DNA from: CAZBXE01 sp964496125
Lineage (GTDB): Bacteria; Chlamydiota; Chlamydiia; Chlamydiales; CAZBXE01
Reading direction: 5' to 3'
NCBI GenBank assembly: GCA_964496125.1
Contig: CAZBXE010000005.1
Span: 1-64,000 of the forward strand
Length of the DNA stretch: 64,000 nt
Part shown: positions 7,475-16,060 of the stretch, piece after piece
Layout of the letters: each line of letters opens with the position of its first letter
Position numbering within the stretch: position 1 is the stretch's first letter
Notes under the pieces: generated by a model
The model's database searches: none
The model's input: the letters and a program-made list of their open reading frames with translations, nothing else
What the model was told of the DNA's origin: nothing
Made by a program: the position numbers and the translations under genes

Positions 7475-8681
7475 AAAACCCTCGAATCCTACGTTCTTGG
7501 CAAGCCTCGGCGCAGGTCTTGAATACTACGATTTTGTAATTTATGGCATGATGGCAGAATACCTCGGCCCCCTTTTTTTTGCAGGATCAGCACCTTGGGT
7601 GGCGACAGTAAAGGCGTTTGCTGTTTTCGCTGTTGGATACTTTACAAGGCCTCTTGGGGGGCTTTTCTTTGGAATGGTTGGGGACGTGTGGGGGAGAAAA
7701 AAAACGTTTGTCTCTGTTATGCTTTTGATGGCCCTTTCTACACTTGCCATTGGCCTGATTCCCACAAGTAACTCGTTTCCAATAGTGGCTCCGCTTTTAC
7801 TTCTTTTCTTTCGCCTCTTACAAGGCGTTTCTTTTGGGGCGGAGCTTCCTTGTGCTATTACGGTTGTTTGCGAGTTTGCTGAAAAGAAGGGGCAAGGAAG
7901 GGACTGCGGTTTTGTGGTATCAAGCGTTGGCATAGGGTCTGCTCTCGGTTCCTTGGTCCTTTTTATGCACACCTTTTTTTTCACAAGAGAAGAGATGCTT
8001 GCGTTTGGGTGGAGGCTTCCTTTTGTAATCGGGGGAGTGCTTGCAATTGCAAGCTACTTTATCCGCAGTCGCTTGGAAGAAACACCTGAGTTTAAACCCC
8101 AGCACAGCGGTTTTTTTGGCCCGGTTTCTCAGCTTCTTAAAGAGCATAAGCTAAGCATAATCTTAGGGATGGGAAGAACTCTCTTAGCTTCTTCGCTTGT
8201 GATCTTTACGCTTTACTTGCCTGCCTATGTATCTTCCTCGCAAAATGTCTATTTTGCAATGACAATGGGAATGCTTTGGTCTGCGTTTTGTTTGCCGCTG
8301 GCAGGCAAGGTGGCAGATCACTTTGGCTTCGAGAGAGTGCTGCAGACAGTATCTATTGCTTTCACTGTGCTTGTGCCCTTTCTCTTTATGCTTTTGAAGG
8401 CAGGGCATGTCCTCACCTTTGTACTGCTTTGTCAGACAATGATTGCCTTTGCTTCGGCAAGCCTTCTTCCCTCTCTAGCATCCTCCTTCCCCACACATGT
8501 GCGATTTACGGGAGTTGGCCTTTGCTATAATTTGACCTATTCACTGATGGCGCTCTCGCCCATGCTCTATACAGCAAGTCCTGCCATCATCCCTTGGTTC
8601 TTAGGTTTTGGTGGCATCCTGACAGCACTTAGTGCTTCTCAGACAAAGGCGGTAGTCAGGTTTCGTAGACAAGTAGCTTGA
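7467..8681 (+). CDS. MFS permease, metabolite:H+ symporter type
   Basis: 404 residues with about twelve hydrophobic segments. N-terminal ASLGAGLEYYDFVIYGMMA and the loop GDVWGRKK (MFS signature between TM2 and TM3) resemble the MHS family that includes ProP, the citrate and the alpha-ketoglutarate permeases. LFFRLLQGVSFGAELP matches the TM4 RxxQGxxxGGE-like region. It is an inner-membrane importer; the substrate cannot be read from sequence. It overlaps the end of pfp by 8 bp. Confidence 0.85.
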   Translation: MSRKPSNPTFLASLGAGLEYYDFVIYGMMAEYLGPLFFAGSAPWVATVKAFAVFAVGYFTRPLGGLFFGMVGDVWGRKKTFVSVMLLMALSTLAIGLIPTSNSFPIVAPLLLLFFRLLQGVSFGAELPCAITVVCEFAEKKGQGRDCGFVVSSVGIGSALGSLVLFMHTFFFTREEMLAFGWRLPFVIGGVLAIASYFIRSRLEETPEFKPQHSGFFGPVSQLLKEHKLSIILGMGRTLLASSLVIFTLYLPAYVSSSQNVYFAMTMGMLWSAFCLPLAGKVADHFGFERVLQTVSIAFTVLVPFLFMLLKAGHVLTFVLLCQTMIAFASASLLPSLASSFPTHVRFTGVGLCYNLTYSLMALSPMLYTASPAIIPWFLGFGGILTALSASQTKAVVRFRRQVA

Positions 8682-8769
8682 ATTTGAGACTCGTTCGGTG
8701 TCTCTTTGGGCTTCCTGCTTCCATGCATCCTCTTGCTGCTTATTATCTCTTTTGCTAGAGTATCTCAAC

Positions 8770-9651
8770 ATGTGGACTACGGCTATTCAGACATGCAAAG
8801 CCCCTCTCGAGGCTAGAATTTTGTTTTATCAACATTTGGGCCTCAAAGCATCATGGGAAGATCTTCTTTATGCTTACAGAAGTAGGTTAGGACAGCTTCC
8901 CACGTTATTGGAAAGGCAAATGAGGGCTTACAAAGAGGGTGATGCACCAAAGATCAGTGATGATTTGATCAAGTCCATACCCATACTCGAGAACACTGAA
9001 GTTTGTGTGAATTTGAGAATGCAAGCTTGCGCACGTATTTCAATGCTTCCTGAGCCGAGCCGACCTTTTGAGAGCCCAGAGTTTAGTTCTGGGCTACCCA
9101 ATGCATGCAAAATGAGACAGGGAGTGTTTTTAGCCCTTAAAGGGATGGTCGAGGAACTTGATCGGCTGGCTCCCTCTTTTGGCTATGTTAGTGGACAGTT
9201 GGAAATTAAAGTATTTGAGGCGCTTCGTGATGTGGAAACGCAATCTCAGTTGTTTGAAGCAAAGATGAGCGAAATACGGCAAGCAAATCCACAAATGTTG
9301 GAAGAAGATGTGGAGTTCGCCACGGCTAAGTGGGTTTCGCCTGTAAAAAATAACATTCCTGTGCACTCAACGGGAGCGGCAGTAGATATCCGTCTTTACG
9401 ACAATAAAACAAGAACGTTCTTGGATGTTGGTGGTTTTGGGGTTATTTGGGGCGCTTCGGAAAATGCGCCCTCATTTTACGAGGAACTGTCAACAGAGCA
9501 AAAGGCAAACAGGTTGCTTTGTTTTATTGCTGCTACTAAGGCCGGCTTGACAAATTATGTTTTTGAGCATTGGCATTACTCTTTAGGTGATCGCTACGGA
9601 GCTTTTTGGAACGGTCATGCATGCGCCTCTTATGGGCCTGTTAGGGAGTGA
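8770..9651 (+). CDS. Peptidase M15D, D-alanyl-D-alanine dipeptidase-like (VanX/DdpX fold)
   Basis: About 293 residues from the ATG at 8770; a GTG at 8698 would add a poorly conserved-looking 24 residues. The C-terminal half carries the zinc-peptidase motifs HSTGAAVDI (His and Asp ligands) and FEHWHYSLGDRY (catalytic Glu and His ligand). VanX-type enzymes cleave D-Ala-D-Ala, recycling or trimming cell-wall precursors; chlamydiae make a transient peptidoglycan. The N-terminal half is hard to align by eye, so the exact substrate is uncertain. It starts 88 bp after the MFS gene. Confidence 0.75.
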   Translation: MWTTAIQTCKAPLEARILFYQHLGLKASWEDLLYAYRSRLGQLPTLLERQMRAYKEGDAPKISDDLIKSIPILENTEVCVNLRMQACARISMLPEPSRPFESPEFSSGLPNACKMRQGVFLALKGMVEELDRLAPSFGYVSGQLEIKVFEALRDVETQSQLFEAKMSEIRQANPQMLEEDVEFATAKWVSPVKNNIPVHSTGAAVDIRLYDNKTRTFLDVGGFGVIWGASENAPSFYEELSTEQKANRLLCFIAATKAGLTNYVFEHWHYSLGDRYGAFWNGHACASYGPVRE

Positions 9652-9783
9652 GATTGTACAGATAAATCATTGTTTGTATTTGCTTCATAAGTGCTTTGGC
9701 TTCGATTGAACTTGCTTGATCACAAGTGTTTATAAAAAACTTGTATTAAAGACCTGGTAAAGTTATAGGAGCAAGAGGGTGTT

Positions 9784-9849
9784 TTGATAAAGGTAATATT
9801 GGAACCAAGTGGCGATGGGATCATTACAGCGTTCCCTATCAAAAAGTAG
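9784..9849 (+). pseudogene. Possible C-terminal tail of a polymorphic toxin
   Basis: A short open stretch ends in KVILEPSGDGIITAFPIKK and a TAG. This resembles the last strand of EndoU/CdiA-type nuclease toxin domains, which often end in an 'I-P-x-G-x-IITAFPI'-like strand. A stop in the same frame at 9766 removes the rest of any toxin. It sits directly before a MafI-like immunity gene, the usual toxin-immunity order. The call rests on a short resemblance. Confidence 0.35.
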
Positions 9850-9894
9850 GTGGGATGTGGAGCATTTATCTTTCGAAGAAAAAAAATATTGGAT

Positions 9895-10122
9895 ATGTTG
9901 AAAGATTTTAAAGATCGATTACCAAAGGAGCGTGTGGACGATATTACTCTTTTGGCAACCCATGGAGAGTGGGGCCTTGCCTACGAGATTCTTTGTACCA
10001 ACATTAGCGACTTCAATATAAGCCTTTCAAGGGAATTATATAACAGGTTGGGAGATTACGGGAGCTCTATAGGCGCGGACCCTTATTATCAAAACATTTT
10101 AAAGCAATTGGTTGTTGATTAA
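9895..10122 (+). CDS. MafI-like immunity protein (orphan)
   Basis: 75 residues from ATG 9895; a GTG at 9850 gives a longer, less likely form. The core HGEWGLAYEILCTNISDFNI, followed by SRELYNRLGDYG and DPYYQNILKQL, resembles MafI-family immunity proteins, which are small all-helical acidic proteins that neutralise nuclease toxins of the MafB/CDI type. No intact toxin gene precedes it, only a possible tail. A decayed palindromic element follows it. Confidence 0.6.
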   Translation: MLKDFKDRLPKERVDDITLLATHGEWGLAYEILCTNISDFNISLSRELYNRLGDYGSSIGADPYYQNILKQLVVD

Positions 10123-10132
10123 TCAGCATTCC

Positions 10133-10255
10133 ACCCTAAGAAACTGAAAAGTCGGTTTCTGCCTCAGCCTTTCAGGCTTTCAATTTCTGGTCGCCTGCAT
10201 CGCTTTGGTTTTTACCCAGAGCTGTTTTGGCCCCGCTACACTTGCAAAAAAATCA
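10133..10255 (+). repeat. Decayed palindromic element, copy C
   Basis: It aligns with the left part of the 172-bp element: AAACTGAAAAGT, GGTTTCTGCCT, TTTCAATTT, CGCCTGCATCGCT and GGTTTTTACCCAGAGC are in order. The right arm is missing, and the sequence runs into the 3' end of oppF. It lies between converging genes and may serve as terminator debris. Confidence 0.6.
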
Positions 10256-10260
10256 TTTTT

Positions 10261-10965
10261 TTAAGCCAGGCAGGCAAGAGAGGCCAAGAGCTGTTTGGTG
10301 TAGGGATGCTCTGGTTTTTCGAAGAGGGCTTCCGTGGTGTGAATTTCTACAAGCTTTCCCTTTTGCATGACCCCAATCCGGTCAGCGAGGTAACGAACAA
10401 CAAGCAAGTCATGCGAGATTAAAAAGTAGGTAAGTTGAAGTTCTTTTTTTAAATCCTGAAGCAAGTTTAGGATCTGCGCACGGATTGACACGTCGAGTGC
10501 AGAAACAGGTTCATCGAGTACAATGAGCTTTGGGTCTACGGAGAGAGCTCTTGCAATCCCAATCCTTTGCCTTTGTCCGCCGCTAAATTCATGGGGATAA
10601 CGTGAGAGGTGGGTTGGCAGTAGTCCTACAAGATCTAAGAGCCTTCCTGCTTGCGCTCGAGAAAATAGTTTTCCCTGTACAAATGGCCCCTCACTGATAA
10701 TCTCCTCGACCGTCATGCGGGGGTTAAGTGAGGAAAACGGGTCTTGAAAAATCATTTGGGCAGACAAGGCAGATGCATGTAAGGCAATAGTGCCAGAGGT
10801 AGGTTGAAGCAGGCGGACTATCATTTTGGCAAGGGTTGTTTTTCCAGAGCCGCTTTCGCCCACTAGACCAAAAGACTCACCCTCTTCTACGCTAAGAGAA
10901 ACAGCGTCTACGGCAACATGCGAGCCGTATTGCTTTGTCGCTTTATCAAGTGTCAGAATGGGCAT
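10261..10965 (-). CDS. oppF: Oligopeptide ABC transporter, ATPase OppF
   Basis: 234 residues, shorter than the usual ~330 because the C-terminal zinc-like/oligo-HPY extension is missing. Walker A GESGSGKTT, signature FSGGQRQRIGIARAL and Walker B LIVLDEPVSALD are intact. It powers peptide uptake with OppD at the inner face of the membrane. The start overlaps the end of oppD by 13 bp. It ends about 5 bp from palindromic element C, so a truncated 3' end caused by the element is possible. Confidence 0.88.
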   Translation of the reverse strand: MPILTLDKATKQYGSHVAVDAVSLSVEEGESFGLVGESGSGKTTLAKMIVRLLQPTSGTIALHASALSAQMIFQDPFSSLNPRMTVEEIISEGPFVQGKLFSRAQAGRLLDLVGLLPTHLSRYPHEFSGGQRQRIGIARALSVDPKLIVLDEPVSALDVSIRAQILNLLQDLKKELQLTYFLISHDLLVVRYLADRIGVMQKGKLVEIHTTEALFEKPEHPYTKQLLASLACLA

Positions 10966-11900
10966 GGCCTGATCCTTAGATAGCTTTCATCATGCAGCCA
11001 GCAGGCAGCCTTCTGGCTACTGCCGAGATTGATCTCAGGAGGTGACTGTGTGCAAATCTGCATGGCGTAAGGGCATCTTGGCCAAAAGGGGCAGCCAGAC
11101 GCTCTTAGCTCAGGTTCGGGAGGTCTTCCTGGAATTGTATAGAGTCTTTCCCCTTTTTTTTGGTGAAGGCGGGGGACTGCCTGCAAAAGTGCTTTTGTGT
11201 AGGGGTGCTTTGGACCCTGTAAGATAGCACTTTTTGTGCCAGATTCCACAATTTTTCCGGCATACATCACATAAACCCTTTCGCAAAACTCACTTACAAT
11301 CCCAAAATCATGTGTAATCAAAAGAAGTGCCATTTTTTTCTCTTCCTGCAGATTTCGTAGAAGGGTAAGGATTTGAGCCTGTACGCATACATCAAGGGCA
11401 GTTGTGGGCTCATCTGCAATGAGGAGATTTGGCTTTCTTGCTAAGGCAATTGCAATCATTACCCTCTGGCGCATTCCACCGCTTAGTTCAAAGGGATACT
11501 GTTCATATCTTTCTACTGGCTTGTCAATACCAACTTTTTCAAGAAGTGCGCACGCTTCTTCCTTTGTAATGCCGCCTCCCTCGATGATTTGCTTACCAAT
11601 ACGCATCGTGGGGTTAAGGGATGTAAGTGGGTCTTGAAAGATAAAACTAATTTCGCACCCTAGGATCGAGGAGAGTTCTTTTCTTGATTTTCCAAGAAGT
11701 TCTACCCCCTGGTAGGTAAAAGATCCTGATAGATTTGCCGGGATGAGCCCTAAGGGCGCTTGCATCGATATGCTTTTGCCAGAACCAGACTCTCCCACCA
11801 GAGCAACGATCTCCCCTGCCCTGATAGACATGTTGATCCCGTCGATGATTTCTGTCCCGTGCAAGCTGATGTGTAGATTTTTAATTTCGAGTAAGCTCAT
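10953..11900 (-). CDS. oppD: Oligopeptide ABC transporter, ATPase OppD
   Basis: 315 residues. Walker A GESGSGKSIS, signature LSGGMRQRVMIAIAL and Walker B LLIADEPTTALD are present, followed by the C-terminal oligopeptide/dipeptide extension typical of OppD (GPKHPYTKALLQAVPRL, GCPFWPRCPYAMQIC with Cys residues for the iron-sulfur or disulfide motif). The ATG overlaps the oppC stop (ATGA). Confidence 0.92.
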   Translation of the reverse strand: MSLLEIKNLHISLHGTEIIDGINMSIRAGEIVALVGESGSGKSISMQAPLGLIPANLSGSFTYQGVELLGKSRKELSSILGCEISFIFQDPLTSLNPTMRIGKQIIEGGGITKEEACALLEKVGIDKPVERYEQYPFELSGGMRQRVMIAIALARKPNLLIADEPTTALDVCVQAQILTLLRNLQEEKKMALLLITHDFGIVSEFCERVYVMYAGKIVESGTKSAILQGPKHPYTKALLQAVPRLHQKKGERLYTIPGRPPEPELRASGCPFWPRCPYAMQICTQSPPEINLGSSQKAACWLHDESYLRIRPCPF

Positions 11901-12796
11901 TTTTTTAGCCTCGGATCGAGCGCATCCCGAAGACCATCTCCTAGCAAGTTTAACGAAAGCATGGTAGAGCTAATAAAAAGGGCTGGGAAAAACAGGCGCC
12001 AAGGGTAATATTTCATGGCCGGAAGCCCGTCATTTGCCATTGTACCCCAGCTGGCCATGGGAATCTGGACGCCAAGGCCAAGGAAGCTTAAAAACGCCTC
12101 TGCAAAGATCGCAGAAGGGATGGTGAGGGTCATGGTGACAAGGATGGGTCCGAAGGCGTTGGGGATAATATGACGAAAGAGTATCCGTTGGGGGGAAGCT
12201 CCTAGCACCTTGGCAGCAAGGACATAGTCTTGCTCTTTTAATCTTAAGGTTTCTGCCCTCACAATACGTGCCATCGTGATCCAGCCAATGATCGTAAGAG
12301 CGCAGATAATTGGCAAAAGGCCGGAGCCAAGGATGCACATTAAGAGAATCACTACAATCAGGTAGGGAAGGCTAAAGAGGATATCAGCAATCCGCATGAG
12401 AATTTCATCGGTTTTACCTCCAAAGTACGCAGCGATGCCTCCGTAGACAACACCCACTACAAGGTCGATAAGAGCTGCAGAAATGCCTACAAAAAGAGAA
12501 ATCCTCCCACCATACCAAATCCGTGTAAAAATATCACGTCCCAGTTCATCTGAGCCAAACCAAAAAGTTGCAGAAGGCGGCTGATTTTTTTGCTCGAGGT
12601 GATTTTCATAGTAGGTATAGCCACTGATCTTTGGTCCAAGCCAGCTGCAGAAGAAAAGAGCGATCAGAAAGTAGAGCCCTGCTATGGCAGGACGATTTTG
12701 ACGAAGGCGCTGAAGGACATCTTTCCAAAAAGGAAGGTGACGCCCCGAGGTCTTTTCTGTCTCTTGTGGGGGTAGGAGGCGATCAAATGGATTCAT
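11897..12796 (-). CDS. oppC: Oligopeptide ABC transporter, permease OppC
   Basis: 299 residues from ATG 12796 (MNPFDRLLPPQ), which overlaps the oppB stop as ATGA; a longer upstream frame is an overlap artefact. A cytosolic N-terminus is followed by six membrane helices. The EAA-type coupling loop is visible in VLAAKVLGASPQRILFRHIIPN. It forms the inner-membrane channel with OppB. Confidence 0.92.
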   Translation of the reverse strand: MNPFDRLLPPQETEKTSGRHLPFWKDVLQRLRQNRPAIAGLYFLIALFFCSWLGPKISGYTYYENHLEQKNQPPSATFWFGSDELGRDIFTRIWYGGRISLFVGISAALIDLVVGVVYGGIAAYFGGKTDEILMRIADILFSLPYLIVVILLMCILGSGLLPIICALTIIGWITMARIVRAETLRLKEQDYVLAAKVLGASPQRILFRHIIPNAFGPILVTMTLTIPSAIFAEAFLSFLGLGVQIPMASWGTMANDGLPAMKYYPWRLFFPALFISSTMLSLNLLGDGLRDALDPRLKK

Positions 12797-13716
12797 GTAT
12801 CCTCCTGCATTTTGATTCTGGGATCTATATAGCTTAAGGCAAGTTCTTGCAGGAACACGGCGAAGAGAAGAAGAGCACTGTAGAAGACTGTCAATCCCAT
12901 AATGATTGTGTAGTCGCGGTTTGTTACACTTGTCACAAACCACTGTCCAAGACCAGGTATGCCAAAAATCTTTTCTATGACAAAACTCCCCACCAAAATA
13001 TTGGCGGCAAGCTGCCCCAAATAGGAAAGCACCGGCAGGCAGCCGTTACGCAGGCAGTGGAAGAGCGCTACGCGAGTCTCGCAAAGGCCTTTGGATCTTG
13101 CTGTTTTAATGTAGTCTTGCTGCAGAACTTCGAGGAGGTTTGCACGGGTGAGCCTGGCAATGAATGCGGTTGGAAGGGCAGAAAGGGCAAGTGTGGGCAG
13201 GATCGAGTGACTAAAGGTGCCCCACCTTGCCACGGGAAGAAGGGCAAGTTTTACAGCAAAGAGGTATTGCAAGAGGGTGGCCAGGATGAAGCTTGGAATG
13301 GATATGCCAATCGTAGCCAGTAGCATGGCCATATAATCTTGCCACTTGTTTTGTCGAAAAGCAGCCAGTGATCCCAAAAGGACTCCAAGAGCTAAGGAGA
13401 AAATGAGGGATTGCATGCCAAGTGCAAAGGAGACGGGAAAGCCCTCTTTAATGATCATATTAACTGTGCGCCCCTTATATTTGAAGGAAGGTCCGAGGTC
13501 CCAAGTAGCAACCGCTTTTAAGTAGCGGAGATACTGTATATACCACGGATCGTTTAGCCCGTAATGCGCCTTTAAACTTGTTAGAATTTCTGCAGGGATC
13601 GTTTGTTCCTGGGCAAAGGGGTCGCCTGGAATTTCCTTCATCAGGAAAAAGGTGAATGTGATAATAACCCACAGGGAAAAGAGCATGGAGGCTAACTTTT
13701 TCAGATAAAAACTCAT
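12793..13716 (-). CDS. oppB: Oligopeptide ABC transporter, permease OppB
   Basis: 307 residues from ATG 13716 (MSFYLKKLASMLFSLWV); the frame is open further upstream, but that extension is not OppB-like. Typical OppB features: the N-terminal helix, PGDPFAQE, and the coupling loop YIKTARSKGLCETRVALFH. First gene of oppBCDF; its promoter must lie in the 91 bp shared with the divergent gene at 13808. Confidence 0.92.
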   Translation of the reverse strand: MSFYLKKLASMLFSLWVIITFTFFLMKEIPGDPFAQEQTIPAEILTSLKAHYGLNDPWYIQYLRYLKAVATWDLGPSFKYKGRTVNMIIKEGFPVSFALGMQSLIFSLALGVLLGSLAAFRQNKWQDYMAMLLATIGISIPSFILATLLQYLFAVKLALLPVARWGTFSHSILPTLALSALPTAFIARLTRANLLEVLQQDYIKTARSKGLCETRVALFHCLRNGCLPVLSYLGQLAANILVGSFVIEKIFGIPGLGQWFVTSVTNRDYTIIMGLTVFYSALLLFAVFLQELALSYIDPRIKMQEDT

Positions 13717-13807
13717 AACCCGCTCATTTTGTAATATTTCTACCTTTTTTTTCATCAGTAAAAAAATCCATATTGAAATCTTTTTTTCAGTTCGCCAATG
13801 TGCGCTT

Positions 13808-15175
13808 ATGGGAAGGATACAACTCGGAATCATCATGGGCGCCTTTCTTGCTTTTGTGGTAGGGGGCTCGGCCTTTTTCTCTAAATATCGGGTTTCGGAT
13901 ACGATGATTATCCCAGTCGAAGAGGTGCGTGCGACAGAGTATCTCGAAGATCCCGCTGATCGAAGTATTCATTACGACCGGTATAGTAGTAGATACCTTC
14001 GCCTTGTTAAAAAGGATCCGTTTCATTTCGATTTTATTTTTGAGTCGATGGACCCTAATGTCGCGACAGTATCATTTAAAAATGTGGACCTTCGTCTTTT
14101 CCTTCCTATTGAACCTAAGTGGGTTAAAGATGATCCTGAACTGCGCAAGATTACCTATATTGAAAGGCAGTGGAACCGGCAGCAGATCGCATTTCGAAGA
14201 GACTCACCCTTTATTGAAGTCTCAGGTGGTGATGGCTTTGAAAAGCAGGCCTTGAATAGTCCAGAGCTTGTTAAGAATGAGCTCAATGCAGGGCTTTGGG
14301 AGGTGCAGCTTTTTACGAATGAAAGGGGAAAAAAAGCGCTCTATTATCATGGGTGGTTTCGTCTTCCTCTTGGCCATTATAAGAGGATCTTTGAAGAATA
14401 CAACCGTACATCGTACTGGAAGCACTGGCTTCGCCTTGAATATTGGCTAGATCCTACAGGAACACCTGTAAACCTTTCAAAACTGCGCAAGGTGCTCGGA
14501 CAAAGAGAGTTATATGCTTCTTACAACGCACAGGAAAAAGTGATTGCTCGGGGTGAGCAGGTAAAAAAGGCACGGATGTTGAATGCCAAAGGGGTGCGCT
14601 GTTGGGGTGATTTTTGTGGAGAAAAAAAGAAAGTGGAATTTGCCACGTTTGAAGCCCCAGGTCGGTATAATGCTTTAAATCCACGTAGCAGTGACCTCGA
14701 GAGGTTCGCCCGCTTGGAGAAGGTGACCTTGAGGAAAATCAAATCTCCAGGCAGTTCACACCTTCTTGATGAAATTGAACTTATTTTTATGGGTAAGGAT
14801 GGAAAAGAAGTTCGATTTATTGTAGGGGGGGTTTCTCTTCAGATGCTTCCCGCACTGAGCATGGACCACTATCCCAAAGGGTTCTACATGCCGATGGGGA
14901 TTTCCGTGCCACCCTACTACCAGATGTATGAACAACTTCAGTTGAATCAGCCGCAGGATAGCCCCTACTATTGCCTTCTGTTAGATAGTAAAGGACGTTT
15001 TATCAACCACCATGCCATTGGGATTGAAGGCCCTGTGATGCATTTGGATGTTGAAGATCCAAACTATCTACATCTTTATTTCCTCTCGTATGAAAGACAT
15101 TCGCTTGTGCGACACTTCGTGATTTCCTTAAGTGATATAGAACGCAAGCTTGCCTTTCGTGATACCCTGCGTTAA
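13808..15175 (+). CDS. Conserved-looking membrane-anchored protein of unknown function
   Basis: 455 residues. One N-terminal hydrophobic helix (about residues 5-25, LGIIMGAFLAFVVGGSAFF) is an uncleaved anchor or signal; the rest is a long soluble domain rich in Tyr, Arg and Lys, probably periplasmic. Visible pieces include WFRLPLGHYKRIFEEYN, EYWLDPTGTPVNL and YPKGFYMPMGISVPPYYQM. I do not recognise a family. It is divergent from oppB, sits between the two opp blocks, and is transcribed opposite to them. It converges with the PAP2 gene with 21 bp between stops. Confidence 0.7.
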   Translation: MGRIQLGIIMGAFLAFVVGGSAFFSKYRVSDTMIIPVEEVRATEYLEDPADRSIHYDRYSSRYLRLVKKDPFHFDFIFESMDPNVATVSFKNVDLRLFLPIEPKWVKDDPELRKITYIERQWNRQQIAFRRDSPFIEVSGGDGFEKQALNSPELVKNELNAGLWEVQLFTNERGKKALYYHGWFRLPLGHYKRIFEEYNRTSYWKHWLRLEYWLDPTGTPVNLSKLRKVLGQRELYASYNAQEKVIARGEQVKKARMLNAKGVRCWGDFCGEKKKVEFATFEAPGRYNALNPRSSDLERFARLEKVTLRKIKSPGSSHLLDEIELIFMGKDGKEVRFIVGGVSLQMLPALSMDHYPKGFYMPMGISVPPYYQMYEQLQLNQPQDSPYYCLLLDSKGRFINHHAIGIEGPVMHLDVEDPNYLHLYFLSYERHSLVRHFVISLSDIERKLAFRDTLR

Positions 15176-15196
15176 AATTGGCAAGGAAAAGTGCAT

Positions 15197-16060
15197 TTAA
15201 AGCGAAAGCGCCTTCAAGATACGGGTGGCAAAATAGCTGATCCAGAGGCCTTCTAGCATCTCTAGATAGACAAGGGGCAAGGGAAGTTGCGTGAGGGCAA
15301 AGGTGCCCATGAGCGGAATAGAGATACGCAGAAGGCGTCTGCCTAGGGAAGTTTGTGCTGGAAGCAAGAGATTGGTCTTGGAGCATAGGTACAGCCCAAG
15401 AGCAATCGATATGCAGAAGGCAGCAATGGCGTAGATGCGGGTGCCATCGAAGGGCAGGGGGATAAGCAAGGAAAAAAACGGTATGAAAAGGCCAATACTA
15501 AGCTGCTTTTCTAGAGATTGCTTCGAAAGATAATCTTCGACTTTTGGAAACAAGAAAAAGTAGGTGGCGACAAGAAAGAGACCTGCAATCCATCCCCCAA
15601 CGATGTCTGTTGGAAAATGCAAGCCCAAATAGACGCGGGAGAAAGAAAGCCAGAAAAAAATGTTGATGGCTGCAAAATAACCCCAGAAATTCTGAAGGGC
15701 GCAAGCAATAAGAAAAGCGTAAAGAACGGCGCTTTGAGCGCCACCGCTTGGCATACCGAAGGGGCTTTTGAGAAGAACGAGCGGTACGTTTGGATCGAAG
15801 GCTATAGGACGAGGCTGCATGATGAGGTGCTTGAGTGTCCAGTTAAGAACACCATTGATCGCCAAGATGTAGCAGAGCCGTGCCCCTGCTTTTTGGCTGA
15901 CGCCATACCAGATCAAGGGGATCAGCAGCAAGGCAAACTGTGGCGTATCTACCAAATTTAGGGCGCTGAAAACACTATCGAGAAGGGGAGCCCGCGCGCT
16001 TTGGATAGCATAGATCCAATCCATCTCTACCGCATGCAGAGTTTCAAAAAAGTTACTCAT
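15197..16060 (-). CDS. PAP2-superfamily membrane phosphatase
   Basis: About 287 residues from ATG 16060 (MSNFFETLHAV), overlapping the upstream oppA by 8 bp. Hydrophobic helices enclose the three PAP2 motifs: KHLIMQPRP (KxxxxxxRP), MPSGGAQSA (PSGx) and SRVYLGLHFPTD (SRxxxxxHxxxD). Such enzymes dephosphorylate undecaprenyl pyrophosphate or phospholipids on the outer face of the membrane. The second motif normally reads PSGH; its proton-donor His is replaced by Gly here, so activity may be altered. Confidence 0.82.
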   Translation of the reverse strand: MSNFFETLHAVEMDWIYAIQSARAPLLDSVFSALNLVDTPQFALLLIPLIWYGVSQKAGARLCYILAINGVLNWTLKHLIMQPRPIAFDPNVPLVLLKSPFGMPSGGAQSAVLYAFLIACALQNFWGYFAAINIFFWLSFSRVYLGLHFPTDIVGGWIAGLFLVATYFFLFPKVEDYLSKQSLEKQLSIGLFIPFFSLLIPLPFDGTRIYAIAAFCISIALGLYLCSKTNLLLPAQTSLGRRLLRISIPLMGTFALTQLPLPLVYLEMLEGLWISYFATRILKALSL

